Source: Plut-88900 sp965116945 (GTDB lineage: Bacteria; Chloroflexota; Dehalococcoidia; Plut-88900). Taken from it: a stretch of DNA of 64,000 nucleotides. The translations under genes were made by a program, and so were the position numbers. Within the stretch, counting starts at the first letter, position 1. Each line of letters opens with the position of its first letter. A model generated the notes under the pieces. The model made no database searches and was not told the origin of the DNA. It saw only the letters and a program-made list of their open reading frames with translations. Positions 33,817-41,750 of this stretch are shown here, one piece after another. The stretch spans positions 1,860,001 through 1,924,000 of the forward strand of contig OZ220734.1 in assembly GCA_965116945.1 (NCBI GenBank), written 5' to 3'.

Positions 33817-34965
33817 CTAGATGCCGGACCTGATGATATCCCGAGATATTACCAGTCGCTGCACTTCGGAGGTGCCTTCATAGATCTCGGTGACCTTGGC
33901 ATCCCGGAAGTACCTTTCGACCGGGCTCTCCTTGAAATACCCGTAACCACCGTGAATCTGAATTGCCTTTGAAGTTACGAATCCGGCAACTTCGGACGCG
34001 TAGACTTTGGCCATAGCCGACTCCCTGCCGAAGGGCTCTCCTCGCTCCTTCTTGTCGGCGGCCTGGTAGGTGATGAGTCGGGCGGCGTTGACCTGGGTGG
34101 CCATGTCGGCCAGCATCCACTGAATCGACTGGAAATCGGCGATTGGTTGTCCGAAGGCTTGCCGAGTCCGGGCATAGTCCAGGGCCGCTTCCAGGGCGGC
34201 GTGAGCTATGCCAATCGCCTGGGCTGCGATCGTGATTCGGCTGGCGTCTATGGTGGACAGAGCTATCCGCATGCCCTTCCCTTCCTCACCGAGCCGGTTG
34301 TCCAGGGGCACCCGGCAGTCTTCCAGGAAAAGTTCAGCCGTATTTGAGCCTCGCATGCCCATCTTGCCCGGCTCGTTGCGTCCCACGAAACCCTCGTACC
34401 CCTTTTCCACCAAGAAGGCAGATATGCCCTTGGACCCGAGGCTTCGATTCTCCGTAGCGAAGACGACTAAGGTGTCTGCGAGGTCGCCGTTTGTGATGAA
34501 TGTCTTGCTGCCGTTCAAGAAGAAGCCACCTTCGTGGGAGGTGGCTAGGGTGCGCAATGCGGCGACGTCGCTGCCAGCGTTGGGCTCGGAGAGTGCGAAG
34601 GCGCCGAGGCGCTGGCCTCGGGCGAGGGGGGTGAGGTAGGCGGACTTTTGCTCGGCAGACCCGAATGCCTCGATACACTTAGACGCCAGGGACAGAGATG
34701 CTATGTAGATCAAGGAAGTGGAAGCGCAAACCCTTGCCAGCTCTTCCACCACTATGGCCAATTCTGCGTATCCACCTCCGGAGCCTCCGTACTGGGGATC
34801 TATGGAGACGCCCATAAGCCCCAACTCTCCCATTTTGCGGAGGTTCTCCCAGGGAAACTCTTCATCCCTGTCGATTCTTGCAGCGGAGGGACCCAACTCC
34901 CTCTTTGCAAAATCCCTTACATTGGTCTGAAGGAGTTTTTGCTCTTCGGTAAAACTGAAATCCAT
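33817..34965 (-). CDS. Acyl-CoA dehydrogenase
   Basis: 382 residues, standard ACAD length. FALSEPNAGSDVAALRT and KTFITNG in the FAD/substrate region, the C-terminal helical domain with RQAFGQPIADFQSIQWMLADM, QIHGGYGYFKESPVERYFRDA, and IYEGTSEVQRLVI holding the catalytic Glu of the short/medium/short-branched-chain group. It oxidises an acyl-CoA to the enoyl-CoA and passes electrons to ETF. The operon with epimerase and mutase suggests a short or branched acyl-CoA (from Val, Ile or propionate-forming lipids); chain length is not provable from sequence. Confidence 0.92.
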   Translation of the reverse strand: MDFSFTEEQKLLQTNVRDFAKRELGPSAARIDRDEEFPWENLRKMGELGLMGVSIDPQYGGSGGGYAELAIVVEELARVCASTSLIYIASLSLASKCIEAFGSAEQKSAYLTPLARGQRLGAFALSEPNAGSDVAALRTLATSHEGGFFLNGSKTFITNGDLADTLVVFATENRSLGSKGISAFLVEKGYEGFVGRNEPGKMGMRGSNTAELFLEDCRVPLDNRLGEEGKGMRIALSTIDASRITIAAQAIGIAHAALEAALDYARTRQAFGQPIADFQSIQWMLADMATQVNAARLITYQAADKKERGEPFGRESAMAKVYASEVAGFVTSKAIQIHGGYGYFKESPVERYFRDAKVTEIYEGTSEVQRLVISRDIIRSGI

Positions 34966-35016
34966 ATACCTAGTCCTTAGTGCCGGGAGGATTAGTCGGG
35001 TGTGCCTTTCTGAATG

Positions 35017-36681
35017 TTAGAAGGTTGCAGAGGGCTCGTAATCGCCAAAGACGTCCCGGAGCACGTCACTAATCTCTCCCAAGGTGGCGTAGGACTCGAC
35101 GGCGTTTAGAATCGCAGGCATTGTGTTGTCCTCGCCTGTGGCGGCTTTATTCAGGGCATTCAGAGCGTCGCTTACGGCGGCCTGGTCTCGGGTCTGTTTG
35201 ATTTTCAGAAGGTTGTCCACCTGCTCACGGGCCAACTCCGGGTTAATTTTCAATGTGCCTTGCAAGGGTGGCTGAGGGCTTTCGTAGGCGTTCACGCCTA
35301 CTACAATGCGCCTGTTGGCTTCTATTTCCTGCTGTAGCCGGAAGGCGCTGTCCTGAATCTCCTGCTGGATGAAACCACGTTCTATAGCGCCCATTGCGCC
35401 ACCAAAATCATCAATGCGCTCAATGTATTCGAAAGTCTTTTCCTCCAGGTCCTTTGTTAGGCTTTCGACGTAGAACGAACCGGCCAGTGGGTCTATCACG
35501 TCGGCGCAGCCGGACTCATTTGCGACAATTTGCTGGGTGCGCAGGGCTATGGTGGCGGCCTTCTCCGAAGGAAGGGCGAGGGCTTCGTCCATAGAGTTGG
35601 TGTGCAAGGACTGCGTACCCCCGAGCACGGCCGCAAGCGCCTGAATGGTTACCCTGACGATGTTGTTCTCGGGTTGCTGTGCAGTCAACGCTGCGCCCGC
35701 TGTCTGGGTATGGAATCGGACCATCCAGGACCGTGGGTTCTGAGCTCCGAAACGCTCTTTCATTATCCGGGCCCAGATCTTACGCGCTGCTCTGAATTTC
35801 GCCACCTCTTCCAATAGATTGTTCTGGCTCACGAAGAAAAATGAGAGTCGAGCCCCGAACTTGTCCACGTCCATTCCAGCATCCACTGCTGCCTGTACGT
35901 AGGCCACGGCATTGGAGAATGTAAAGGCCAGTTCCTGGACCGCATTGCACCCGGCTTCCCGCATGTGATAACCGCTGATGCTTATGGTGTTCCAAGCCGG
36001 CAATGCCTCACCACAGTAGCGGAAGAGGTCGGTGATGAGGCGCATGGAGGGGCGGGGTGGGTAAATGTAGGTGCCCCGGGCGATGTATTCCTTGAGGATG
36101 TCGTTCTGGACGGTGCCGCCCAGCTTGGAGAGGTCGACGCCCTGCTTCTTTGCAACCGCAACATAAAGCGCCAGGAGAATCGATGCAGTGGCGTTGATTG
36201 TCATGGAGGTTGTTACTTTTTCGAGAGGTATGTCTTCGAAAAGCACCTCCATATCGGCCAGGGTGTCGATGGGCACCCCGACCTTCCCCACCTCACCTCG
36301 AGCCATGGTGTGATCGGAATCGTAACCCATCTGCGTGGGAAGGTCGAAGGCCACGCTGAGGCCCGTCTGACCCTGCTCCAGCAGGTAGCGGTATCGCCTG
36401 TTTGACTCCTTTGCCGAACCGAAGCCTGCGTACTGGCGCATGGTCCAGAGTCGACCGCGGTACCCGGAGGGATGAATGCCTCGGGTGAAGGGGTATTCAC
36501 CCGGCATCCCAACTTCACTCACATAGTCTTGCTCGGCGACGTCCAGGGGTGAATACGCGGCCTTGACGGGAGAGCCGGAGGAAGTGGCAAAAAGCCCGTC
36601 ACGCTGCCGGGCTTTGTCTGCTTTCTCCTGCCATTCTTCCTGGCGTTGCGAAATAACTTTCAGGGCCTCGCTATTGAGCAT
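35017..36681 (-). CDS. mcmA: Methylmalonyl-CoA mutase large subunit (type with separate B12 subunit)
   Basis: 554 residues, the TIM-barrel large subunit without the C-terminal B12 domain. RQYAGFGSAKESN keeps the substrate Tyr (Y89 of the Propionibacterium enzyme) and YIYPPRPSMRLITDLF keeps the Arg (R207) that holds the methylmalonyl carboxylate. ISISGYHMREAGCNAVQELA and HTQTAGAALTAQQPENN are further landmarks. Y plus R is the signature of genuine methylmalonyl-CoA mutase as opposed to isobutyryl-CoA mutase. It heads the run acd-mce-mcmB-methyltransferase-nfo-propeller on the minus strand, all with gaps of about 50 nt or less. Confidence 0.93.
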   Translation of the reverse strand: MLNSEALKVISQRQEEWQEKADKARQRDGLFATSSGSPVKAAYSPLDVAEQDYVSEVGMPGEYPFTRGIHPSGYRGRLWTMRQYAGFGSAKESNRRYRYLLEQGQTGLSVAFDLPTQMGYDSDHTMARGEVGKVGVPIDTLADMEVLFEDIPLEKVTTSMTINATASILLALYVAVAKKQGVDLSKLGGTVQNDILKEYIARGTYIYPPRPSMRLITDLFRYCGEALPAWNTISISGYHMREAGCNAVQELAFTFSNAVAYVQAAVDAGMDVDKFGARLSFFFVSQNNLLEEVAKFRAARKIWARIMKERFGAQNPRSWMVRFHTQTAGAALTAQQPENNIVRVTIQALAAVLGGTQSLHTNSMDEALALPSEKAATIALRTQQIVANESGCADVIDPLAGSFYVESLTKDLEEKTFEYIERIDDFGGAMGAIERGFIQQEIQDSAFRLQQEIEANRRIVVGVNAYESPQPPLQGTLKINPELAREQVDNLLKIKQTRDQAAVSDALNALNKAATGEDNTMPAILNAVESYATLGEISDVLRDVFGDYEPSATF

Positions 36682-36748
36682 AGGGCGTCCTTATCTGCAG
36701 ATAGAATGTACGGCGGTCCTCCCGAGCTTATGATAAACGCGTAGAGCC

Positions 36749-37189
36749 TCAACTGCTAGCTGCCGCAATGGGTTCAATGCTCTGGGTGTCTTCGAGGTAG
36801 AGGATATAGTGGAGCGCCGCGCGTGTGATAAAGCCGGAGCGGGACTCACGTTCGCGGGCTGCTGCTTCGTCGATAGCGCTTATGACTCCGTCTGGCATTT
36901 CGACTTCGAACGGGGTAAGTTTGCCGGAGAGCTTGGAAATGTCGACAGCAACGACGGCCCAGATGCCGCCTGCGAAGTCCGGGTTAGCGACGTGGACTTC
37001 CATAGGTTTTCTTTCAGGTATCGGGTCACCGTCCATCATGATGCCCTCCACGTGACACTCAATCGCTTCACAGGCAGCGGACATGGCCTCATCAAGGGTG
37101 TCGCCGCCGGAGAAGCAGCCTGGCAGGTCGGGAACTGTGACACCATAGGAAGAGCCGGGATCTTTGTGGATTACGATAGGATACTTCAT
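36749..37189 (-). CDS. hicB: HicB-type antitoxin
   Basis: 146 residues. The N-terminal partial RNase-H-like HicB domain is evident: YPIVIHKDPGSSYGVTVPDLPGCFSGGDTLDEAMSAACEAIE, with E and D residues in their usual places (quoted region about residues 3-45). The C-terminal half MPDGVISAIDEAAARERESRSGFITRAALHYI is a ribbon-helix-helix DNA-binding domain. It neutralises HicA and autoregulates the operon. ATG 37189 overlaps the hicA stop (ATGA), which settles the start. Confidence 0.92.
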   Translation of the reverse strand: MKYPIVIHKDPGSSYGVTVPDLPGCFSGGDTLDEAMSAACEAIECHVEGIMMDGDPIPERKPMEVHVANPDFAGGIWAVVAVDISKLSGKLTPFEVEMPDGVISAIDEAAARERESRSGFITRAALHYILYLEDTQSIEPIAAASS

Positions 37190-37383
37190 TGGCGTTCCTT
37201 CCAGTTCCATTGAGCCTGCCGGAAAATGCTACGCAAAATACCGATAGGCACGTCTTTTACCGGATGTGCTACGGTGACTTTTCCGGGCTTGATGGGATGT
37301 ACGAATTGATGGTGGCTTCCCCGGATGTTCTTATTTATCCAACCATCCCGCTCAAGTCGCTTTATTACTTCTCTGCTGTGCAT
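37186..37383 (-). CDS. hicA: HicA-type mRNA interferase toxin
   Basis: 65 residues, normal for HicA. The dsRBD-like fold MHSREVIKRLERDGWINKNI leads into RGSHHQFVHP with catalytic His24 (G-S-H motif), followed by KVTVAHP and PIGILRSIFRQA. HicA cleaves mRNA when not bound by HicB. An upstream in-frame GTG at 37401 is possible, but TAACAT just beyond it could be the -10, giving a short leader to the ATG at 37383. The pair lies between the two mutase large subunit genes. Confidence 0.92.
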   Translation of the reverse strand: MHSREVIKRLERDGWINKNIRGSHHQFVHPIKPGKVTVAHPVKDVPIGILRSIFRQAQWNWKERQ

Positions 37384-37501
37384 GGAATGGGAGCCACGCA
37401 CCTATGTTAGCAAGATGAGGGATGGAAGGCGATAGTCCCGAACTTTGAGGAATGGAAAGGGAGAGCCCAATTGGGGACAATATGGGCATTACGAATGGGG
37501 T

Positions 37502-39166
37502 CTAAGCCACGTTATAAATCTCGGACTCGCCCAGTGTCTCCCGAAGTGCGTTTGTAGTCTCCCCGAGGGTCGCATACGCCCGAGCGGCATCCAGCAGATA
37601 CGGCATCAGGTTCTCCGTGCCAAGGGCGGCCCGCTTGAGTGCGTTAAGCGCCCGGTCTACGGCGGCCTGGTCTCGGGTATCCCGGATGCGGAGAAGTCTT
37701 TCCAGGTGGTGCCTTTCCCCTTCCCGGTCCATCTCCAGGATGGGGATTTCCGGGTCGCCCTCCTCAGCGTAGCCGTTTATTCCGACCTTGATGCGCTGGT
37801 CTTGCTCGATTTCACGCTGGTACTTGAATGAGGAGTCGGCGATCTGACGCTGGAAGTAGCCGTTCTTGACCGCGGCAATCACTCCACCCTGGTCTTCGAT
37901 CTGCCGGAAGTATTCGTAGGCTTCCTCCTCTATGCGGTCGGTCATTGCCTCCAGGTGATAGCTGCCCCCGAGGGGATCGGCCAGGTCCGCAACGCCGCTT
38001 TCGTGTGCGATGATCTGCTGCGTCCGAAGCGCCACCAGCACGGCCTCCTGCGAAGGAAGGGCCAGGACCTCGTCCATGGAATTAGTGTGCAGCGATTGAA
38101 CGCCGCCCATGACGGCGGCCATAGCCTGAATCGCGACCCGGGAGACGTTTATCTCGGGCTGCTGGGCTGTAAGGGCGACACCCGCAGTCTGGGCATGAGT
38201 GCGGAGCCACAGAGACCGTTCGCTTTTGGCCCCAAACCTGTTGCGAAGCTCTCGGGCCCAGATTCTCCGGGCCGCTCGGAATTTCGCAATCTCCTCGAAG
38301 AAGTCGTCGTGGACGTTGAAGAAGAAGCTCAACCGAGGAGCGAATTCATCTATATCCAGGCCGCGTTCCAGAGCCCACTCCACGTACTCGAAGCCGTCGG
38401 CCAGTGTAAAGGCCAGCTCCTGTGCAGCGTTGGAACCAGCCTCCCGGATGTGGTATCCGCTGATGCTTATCGGGTTCCATCGCGGCATCTCATTCGTGGC
38501 GAGTTCCACGGTGTCGGTGACCAGGCGCATGGAGGCCTCGATTGGGAAAATGTACTCATTCTGGGCGGTGTACTCCTTGATGATGTCGTTCTGCAGAGTG
38601 CCGCCCAGCTTCGCTCTAGGCACGCCCCGCTTTTCGGCTGCGGCAATGAACATCGCCCAGATTATTGCCGCAGGCCCGTTAATGGTCATGGAAGTTGTAA
38701 CCTGGTCTATGGGGATGTCGTCGAACAGCACCTCCATGTCTGCCATGGATGAGACGGCGACACCGCACTTCCCGAATTCACCTATGGCCATAGGATCGTC
38801 GTGGTCGTAACCCATCAGAGTGGGCATGTCGAAAGCCGTGCTCAACCCCGTCTCCCCCTGCCCCAGGAGGAACTTGAACCGTTTGTTGGTCTCTTCCGCC
38901 GTCCCGAACCCCGCAAACATGCGCATTGTCCAGAGCCTGCCCCTGTGGCCCGTAGGGTGTATGCCGCGGAGGAATGGGTATTGGCCGGGCATACCCATCC
39001 GCTCGTCAAAGTCGGCGTAAGGTTCAGGGGTGGGGGTGTAGAGGGGTTCGACGGGGGCGCCGGAGATGGTGGTGTACAGGGCGTCGCGCTTCCTGGAGGC
39101 CTCGTATTTCTGGGCCCATTTGGATTTGGCTTCCTGGATGGTGTCCGGCTGAGGCGATTCAGACAA
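37502..39166 (-). CDS. Second acyl-CoA mutase large subunit (methylmalonyl-/ethylmalonyl-/isobutyryl-CoA mutase family)
   Basis: 554 residues, exactly the length of the paralogue at 35017. The start is TTG 39166, preceded by AAGGAG with six-base spacing; the longer frame to 39313 runs into the promoter. Here the active-site segment is RMFAGFGTAEETN, with Phe where methylmalonyl-CoA mutase has Tyr89, while YIFPIEASMRLVTDT keeps Arg207. Phe is found in isobutyryl-CoA mutase, but that enzyme has Gln at the Arg position. Phe plus Arg suggests a carboxylated acyl-CoA with a different side chain. No dedicated B12 subunit adjoins it. It is divergent from the aor operon. Confidence 0.88.
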   Translation of the reverse strand: MSESPQPDTIQEAKSKWAQKYEASRKRDALYTTISGAPVEPLYTPTPEPYADFDERMGMPGQYPFLRGIHPTGHRGRLWTMRMFAGFGTAEETNKRFKFLLGQGETGLSTAFDMPTLMGYDHDDPMAIGEFGKCGVAVSSMADMEVLFDDIPIDQVTTSMTINGPAAIIWAMFIAAAEKRGVPRAKLGGTLQNDIIKEYTAQNEYIFPIEASMRLVTDTVELATNEMPRWNPISISGYHIREAGSNAAQELAFTLADGFEYVEWALERGLDIDEFAPRLSFFFNVHDDFFEEIAKFRAARRIWARELRNRFGAKSERSLWLRTHAQTAGVALTAQQPEINVSRVAIQAMAAVMGGVQSLHTNSMDEVLALPSQEAVLVALRTQQIIAHESGVADLADPLGGSYHLEAMTDRIEEEAYEYFRQIEDQGGVIAAVKNGYFQRQIADSSFKYQREIEQDQRIKVGINGYAEEGDPEIPILEMDREGERHHLERLLRIRDTRDQAAVDRALNALKRAALGTENLMPYLLDAARAYATLGETTNALRETLGESEIYNVA

Positions 39167-39204
39167 AACCGACTCCTTGGTCTCGCAATGCCAGCTAGGC
39201 GGCG

Positions 39205-39234
39205 AGTCTAGCAAAGGGATATTGACAGCGTCAA
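39205..39234 (-). promoter_or_regulatory. Promoter for the second mutase gene
   Basis: On the minus strand TTGACG (39234-39229), 18-nt spacer, TAGACT (39210-39205). The -35 is part of a small palindrome TTGAC-AGC-GTCAA (39222-39234) shared with the divergent side. Confidence 0.5.
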
Positions 39235-39251
39235 ACCTAATACTCTTTTCA

Positions 39252-39280
39252 TTGACAAATCCCGCCTTCAACCCTATCCT
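39252..39280 (+). promoter_or_regulatory. Promoter for the aor operon
   Basis: Consensus TTGACA at 39252-39257, exact 17-nt spacer, TATCCT at 39275-39280. Leader of about 75 nt to the aorA start. It is back to back with the mutase promoter. Confidence 0.65.
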
Positions 39281-39291
39281 AAAGCTCCCTC

Positions 39292-39310
39292 CATCGGGCC
39301 CCGCCCGATG
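39292..39310 (+). promoter_or_regulatory. Hairpin in the aor operon 5' leader
   Basis: CATCGGG - CCCCG - CCCGATG: perfect 7-bp stem with five-nt loop, starting about where transcription would begin. It could be an mRNA-stabilising 5' hairpin or an operator. No T-tract, so not a terminator, and too small for a molybdenum/tungsten cofactor riboswitch. Confidence 0.45.
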
Positions 39311-39360
39311 CAAAACAAGCCCGCGTTACCACATAGCGTACCTTCTTGAAGGAGGCAGGC

Positions 39361-39852
39361 ATGGGAAGCACTGTAAAGATGCTCGAAATCCACCCTGACC
39401 GATGCACCGGCTGTATTCAATGTGAATTGGCCTGCTCATGGGTGCAGACGGGCACCTTCCAACCGTCACAGTCCCTGATACGGGTACACATCTTCGATGA
39501 GCAGTCCAGCTACAGTCCCTACACCTGCTTCCAGTGCGAGGAGGCATGGTGTTTGCAGGTCTGCCCGGTCAACGCAATAGGCGTAGACCCCGAGACCCAG
39601 GCCAAGATTGTCATAGAAGACACCTGCGTCGGCTGCAAGCTCTGCGTCATCGCCTGCCCGTTTGGGACGGTTTTTCTCAACCCGACTACCAAGAAGGCCG
39701 TCAAATGCGACCTCTGCGGTGGTGATCCCGCCTGCGCCCGGGCCTGCCCGACCAACGCCATTGAGGTCACCGAGGCCAATGGCGCTGACTGGCTCGGTTC
39801 CTGGGGAGACAAGGTGGAAGCCAACTACGCAAGGTCCTTAGAAGGGAGCTAG
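39361..39852 (+). CDS. aorA: Four-cluster ferredoxin subunit of aldehyde oxidoreductase
   Basis: 163 residues with sixteen cysteines in four groups: C15/18/21/25, C56/59/64/68, C89/92/95/99 and C116/119/125/129. This is the polyferredoxin architecture (HycB/DmsB-like) able to bind four [4Fe-4S] clusters. In characterised tungsten aldehyde oxidoreductase of Aromatoleum the small subunit AorA has this form and moves electrons between the catalytic and FAD subunits. The gene order here supports the same role. AGGAGG precedes the ATG at 39361. First gene of the aor operon, 5 nt before the first catalytic subunit. Confidence 0.85.
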   Translation: MGSTVKMLEIHPDRCTGCIQCELACSWVQTGTFQPSQSLIRVHIFDEQSSYSPYTCFQCEEAWCLQVCPVNAIGVDPETQAKIVIEDTCVGCKLCVIACPFGTVFLNPTTKKAVKCDLCGGDPACARACPTNAIEVTEANGADWLGSWGDKVEANYARSLEGS

Positions 39853-39857
39853 GAGCA

Positions 39858-41702
39858 ATGGCATACGGTTGGTCGGGGAAAGTGCTCCGGGTAGACCTGA
39901 GCGCCGGTACCATAAAGAAAGAAGACATCAACGAAGAGTGGGCCCGACAGTACGTTGGGGGAAGAGGCCTGGGCGCCAGGTACCTCCACGAGGACCTGGA
40001 CCCGACGGTCGAACCCCTGAGCCCGGAAAACGAACTCATTTTCGCCACCGGCCCCATGACCGGTACCAACGCTTCCTGCGGGGCCCGGTACATGGTGATC
40101 ACCAAGAGCCCCTTGAGCGGCACCATTACCACCTCTAACTCGGGCGGACACTGGGGCCCCGAGCTCAAGTTTGCCGGCTACGACATGGTGATCCTGAACG
40201 GCAAATCACCTAAGCCCGTATACCTCTGGATTTACGACGATGACGTCCAGCTCATCGACGCGTCTCACCTCTGGGGCAAGGGAGTCTGGGAGACCGAGGA
40301 CACCATCCGAGAGGAGACCGCCGTACCCGACGCCGTAGTTGCCAGCATTGGCCCTGCCGGTGAGAACATGGTGCGGTTCGCCGCCATCATGAATGACAAA
40401 CACCGGGCCGCAGGCCGCAACGGCGTTGGCGCTGTGATGGGCTCCAAGAACCTCAAGGCGATCGGCGTTCGGGGCACGGGAGCGGTGCAGGTAGCAAACG
40501 GCGACGCCATGATGACATCCACGTTCGCTGCTAAGCAAAAGTTGGCTGCTTCTCCTGTTACCGGAGAAGGCCTCCGGGTGTACGGCACCCCGGTCCTTGT
40601 TAACGTGATAAACCAGCACGGCGGACTCCCGACCAACAACCACCAGTACGGCGAGTTCGAAGAGGCCGAAGGCATCAGCGGTGAGACAATGACCGACACC
40701 CGCCTAACCGGCCCCAAAGCCTGTTTTGCCTGCACCATCGCATGCGGTCGGGTAACCCACCTGCCCGGCGACGCTGCAGACAAGTACATGGTCACCACGA
40801 CTCCTCGCAATTGGAAAGTGTCGGGTGAGGGGCCTGAGTACGAGGCCGCGTGGGCCATGGGCTCCGACTGCGGTATAGGCGACCTTGACGCTCTTATAAA
40901 GGCCAACTGGGTCTGCAATGATCTTGGCATCGACCCAATTTCATACGGCGGCACCCTGGCGGCAGCTATGGAACTGTATGAGAAAGAGGTAATCAACGAA
41001 GAAGAGACAGGCATGCCCTTGAACTTCGGTAGTGGAGAGGCCCTTGTAGCCATGGCCGAAAAGACCTGTCTCCGGGAAGGGTTCGGCAACGAGCTGGCCG
41101 AAGGCGCCAAGAGAATGACCGAGAAGTACGGTCACCCCGATCTCTTCATTGGTGTGAAGGGTCAGGAAGTGGCAGCCTACGACGCCCGGGCCTTCCAGGG
41201 CATCGGTCTCGGCTACGCAACCTCCAACCGGGGCGCCTGCCACCTGAAAGCCTACACCATCGCTGCAGAAGTCTTCGGCATCCCGCAGCAAGCCGATCCG
41301 GCTGCCACCGAAGGCAAGGCGGAGCTGACCAAGATATTCCAGGACGTGACTTCCGCAGTAGACGCCTCGGGGCTGTGCCTGTTCCTTACCTTCGGCATCG
41401 GCCTAGACGATATCCAGCCGGAGCTAAACGCCGCTACAGGACTGGACTACTCCATGGAAGACCTATTAGAGGTCGGTGAGCGGATCTACAACCTGGAGCG
41501 TGTCTGGAACGTAAAGGCCGGTGTACCCGGTACCATGGACACACTGCCCAAGAGGCTGCTTAACGAAGCTATTTCCGCCGGGCCCGCAAAAGGCCGTGTC
41601 AATAGGCTTTCGGAGATGCTTCCGCAATACTACGAGGCCCGTGGCTGGACGCAGGACGGAGAGCCCACCGAAGACAAGCTGGTCCAGCTCGGAATCCTGT
41701 AA
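39858..41702 (+). CDS. aorB: Tungsten-dependent aldehyde ferredoxin oxidoreductase, catalytic subunit 1
   Basis: 614 residues, AOR family. N-terminus GWSGKVLRVDLSAGTIKKED is diagnostic. The single [4Fe-4S] cluster ligands lie in CFACTIACGRV (C-x2-C-x3-C) and the distant Cys in SGLCLFLTFG. GLGYATSNRGACHLKAY carries the His near the tungsten site. The enzyme binds a bis-pyranopterin W cofactor and oxidises aldehydes to acids (or reduces acids) with ferredoxin or NAD through partner subunits. The presence of ferredoxin, FAD and MoaD-like genes makes an Aromatoleum-type AOR complex more likely than the simple archaeal homodimer. Confidence 0.92.
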   Translation: MAYGWSGKVLRVDLSAGTIKKEDINEEWARQYVGGRGLGARYLHEDLDPTVEPLSPENELIFATGPMTGTNASCGARYMVITKSPLSGTITTSNSGGHWGPELKFAGYDMVILNGKSPKPVYLWIYDDDVQLIDASHLWGKGVWETEDTIREETAVPDAVVASIGPAGENMVRFAAIMNDKHRAAGRNGVGAVMGSKNLKAIGVRGTGAVQVANGDAMMTSTFAAKQKLAASPVTGEGLRVYGTPVLVNVINQHGGLPTNNHQYGEFEEAEGISGETMTDTRLTGPKACFACTIACGRVTHLPGDAADKYMVTTTPRNWKVSGEGPEYEAAWAMGSDCGIGDLDALIKANWVCNDLGIDPISYGGTLAAAMELYEKEVINEEETGMPLNFGSGEALVAMAEKTCLREGFGNELAEGAKRMTEKYGHPDLFIGVKGQEVAAYDARAFQGIGLGYATSNRGACHLKAYTIAAEVFGIPQQADPAATEGKAELTKIFQDVTSAVDASGLCLFLTFGIGLDDIQPELNAATGLDYSMEDLLEVGERIYNLERVWNVKAGVPGTMDTLPKRLLNEAISAGPAKGRVNRLSEMLPQYYEARGWTQDGEPTEDKLVQLGIL

Positions 41703-41715
41703 GGGACTGCTGAGT

Positions 41716-41730
41716 TCCCGGATACCGGGA
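41716..41730 (+). other. Intercistronic hairpin between the two AOR subunit genes
   Basis: TCCCGG - ATA - CCGGGA, six-bp stem in the 48-nt gap. No T-tract. May set mRNA stability or subunit ratio. Confidence 0.35.
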
Positions 41731-41750
41731 CTTGTGGATTTAGGAGACCG

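Noticed and set aside
39292..39310. Molybdenum/tungsten cofactor riboswitch upstream of aorA
   Set aside because: Only one 7-bp hairpin is present; the multi-stem structure of that riboswitch class is not seen in the leader.
39167..39313. N-terminal extension of the second mutase
   Set aside because: It covers both divergent promoters. The TTG at 39166 has an ideal AAGGAG and gives the same length as the paralogue.
40265..41110. Minus-strand frame of 281 residues opposite aorB
   Set aside because: Composition is Pro/Ser/Arg-rich and lacks any motif; aorB ligands are on the other strand.
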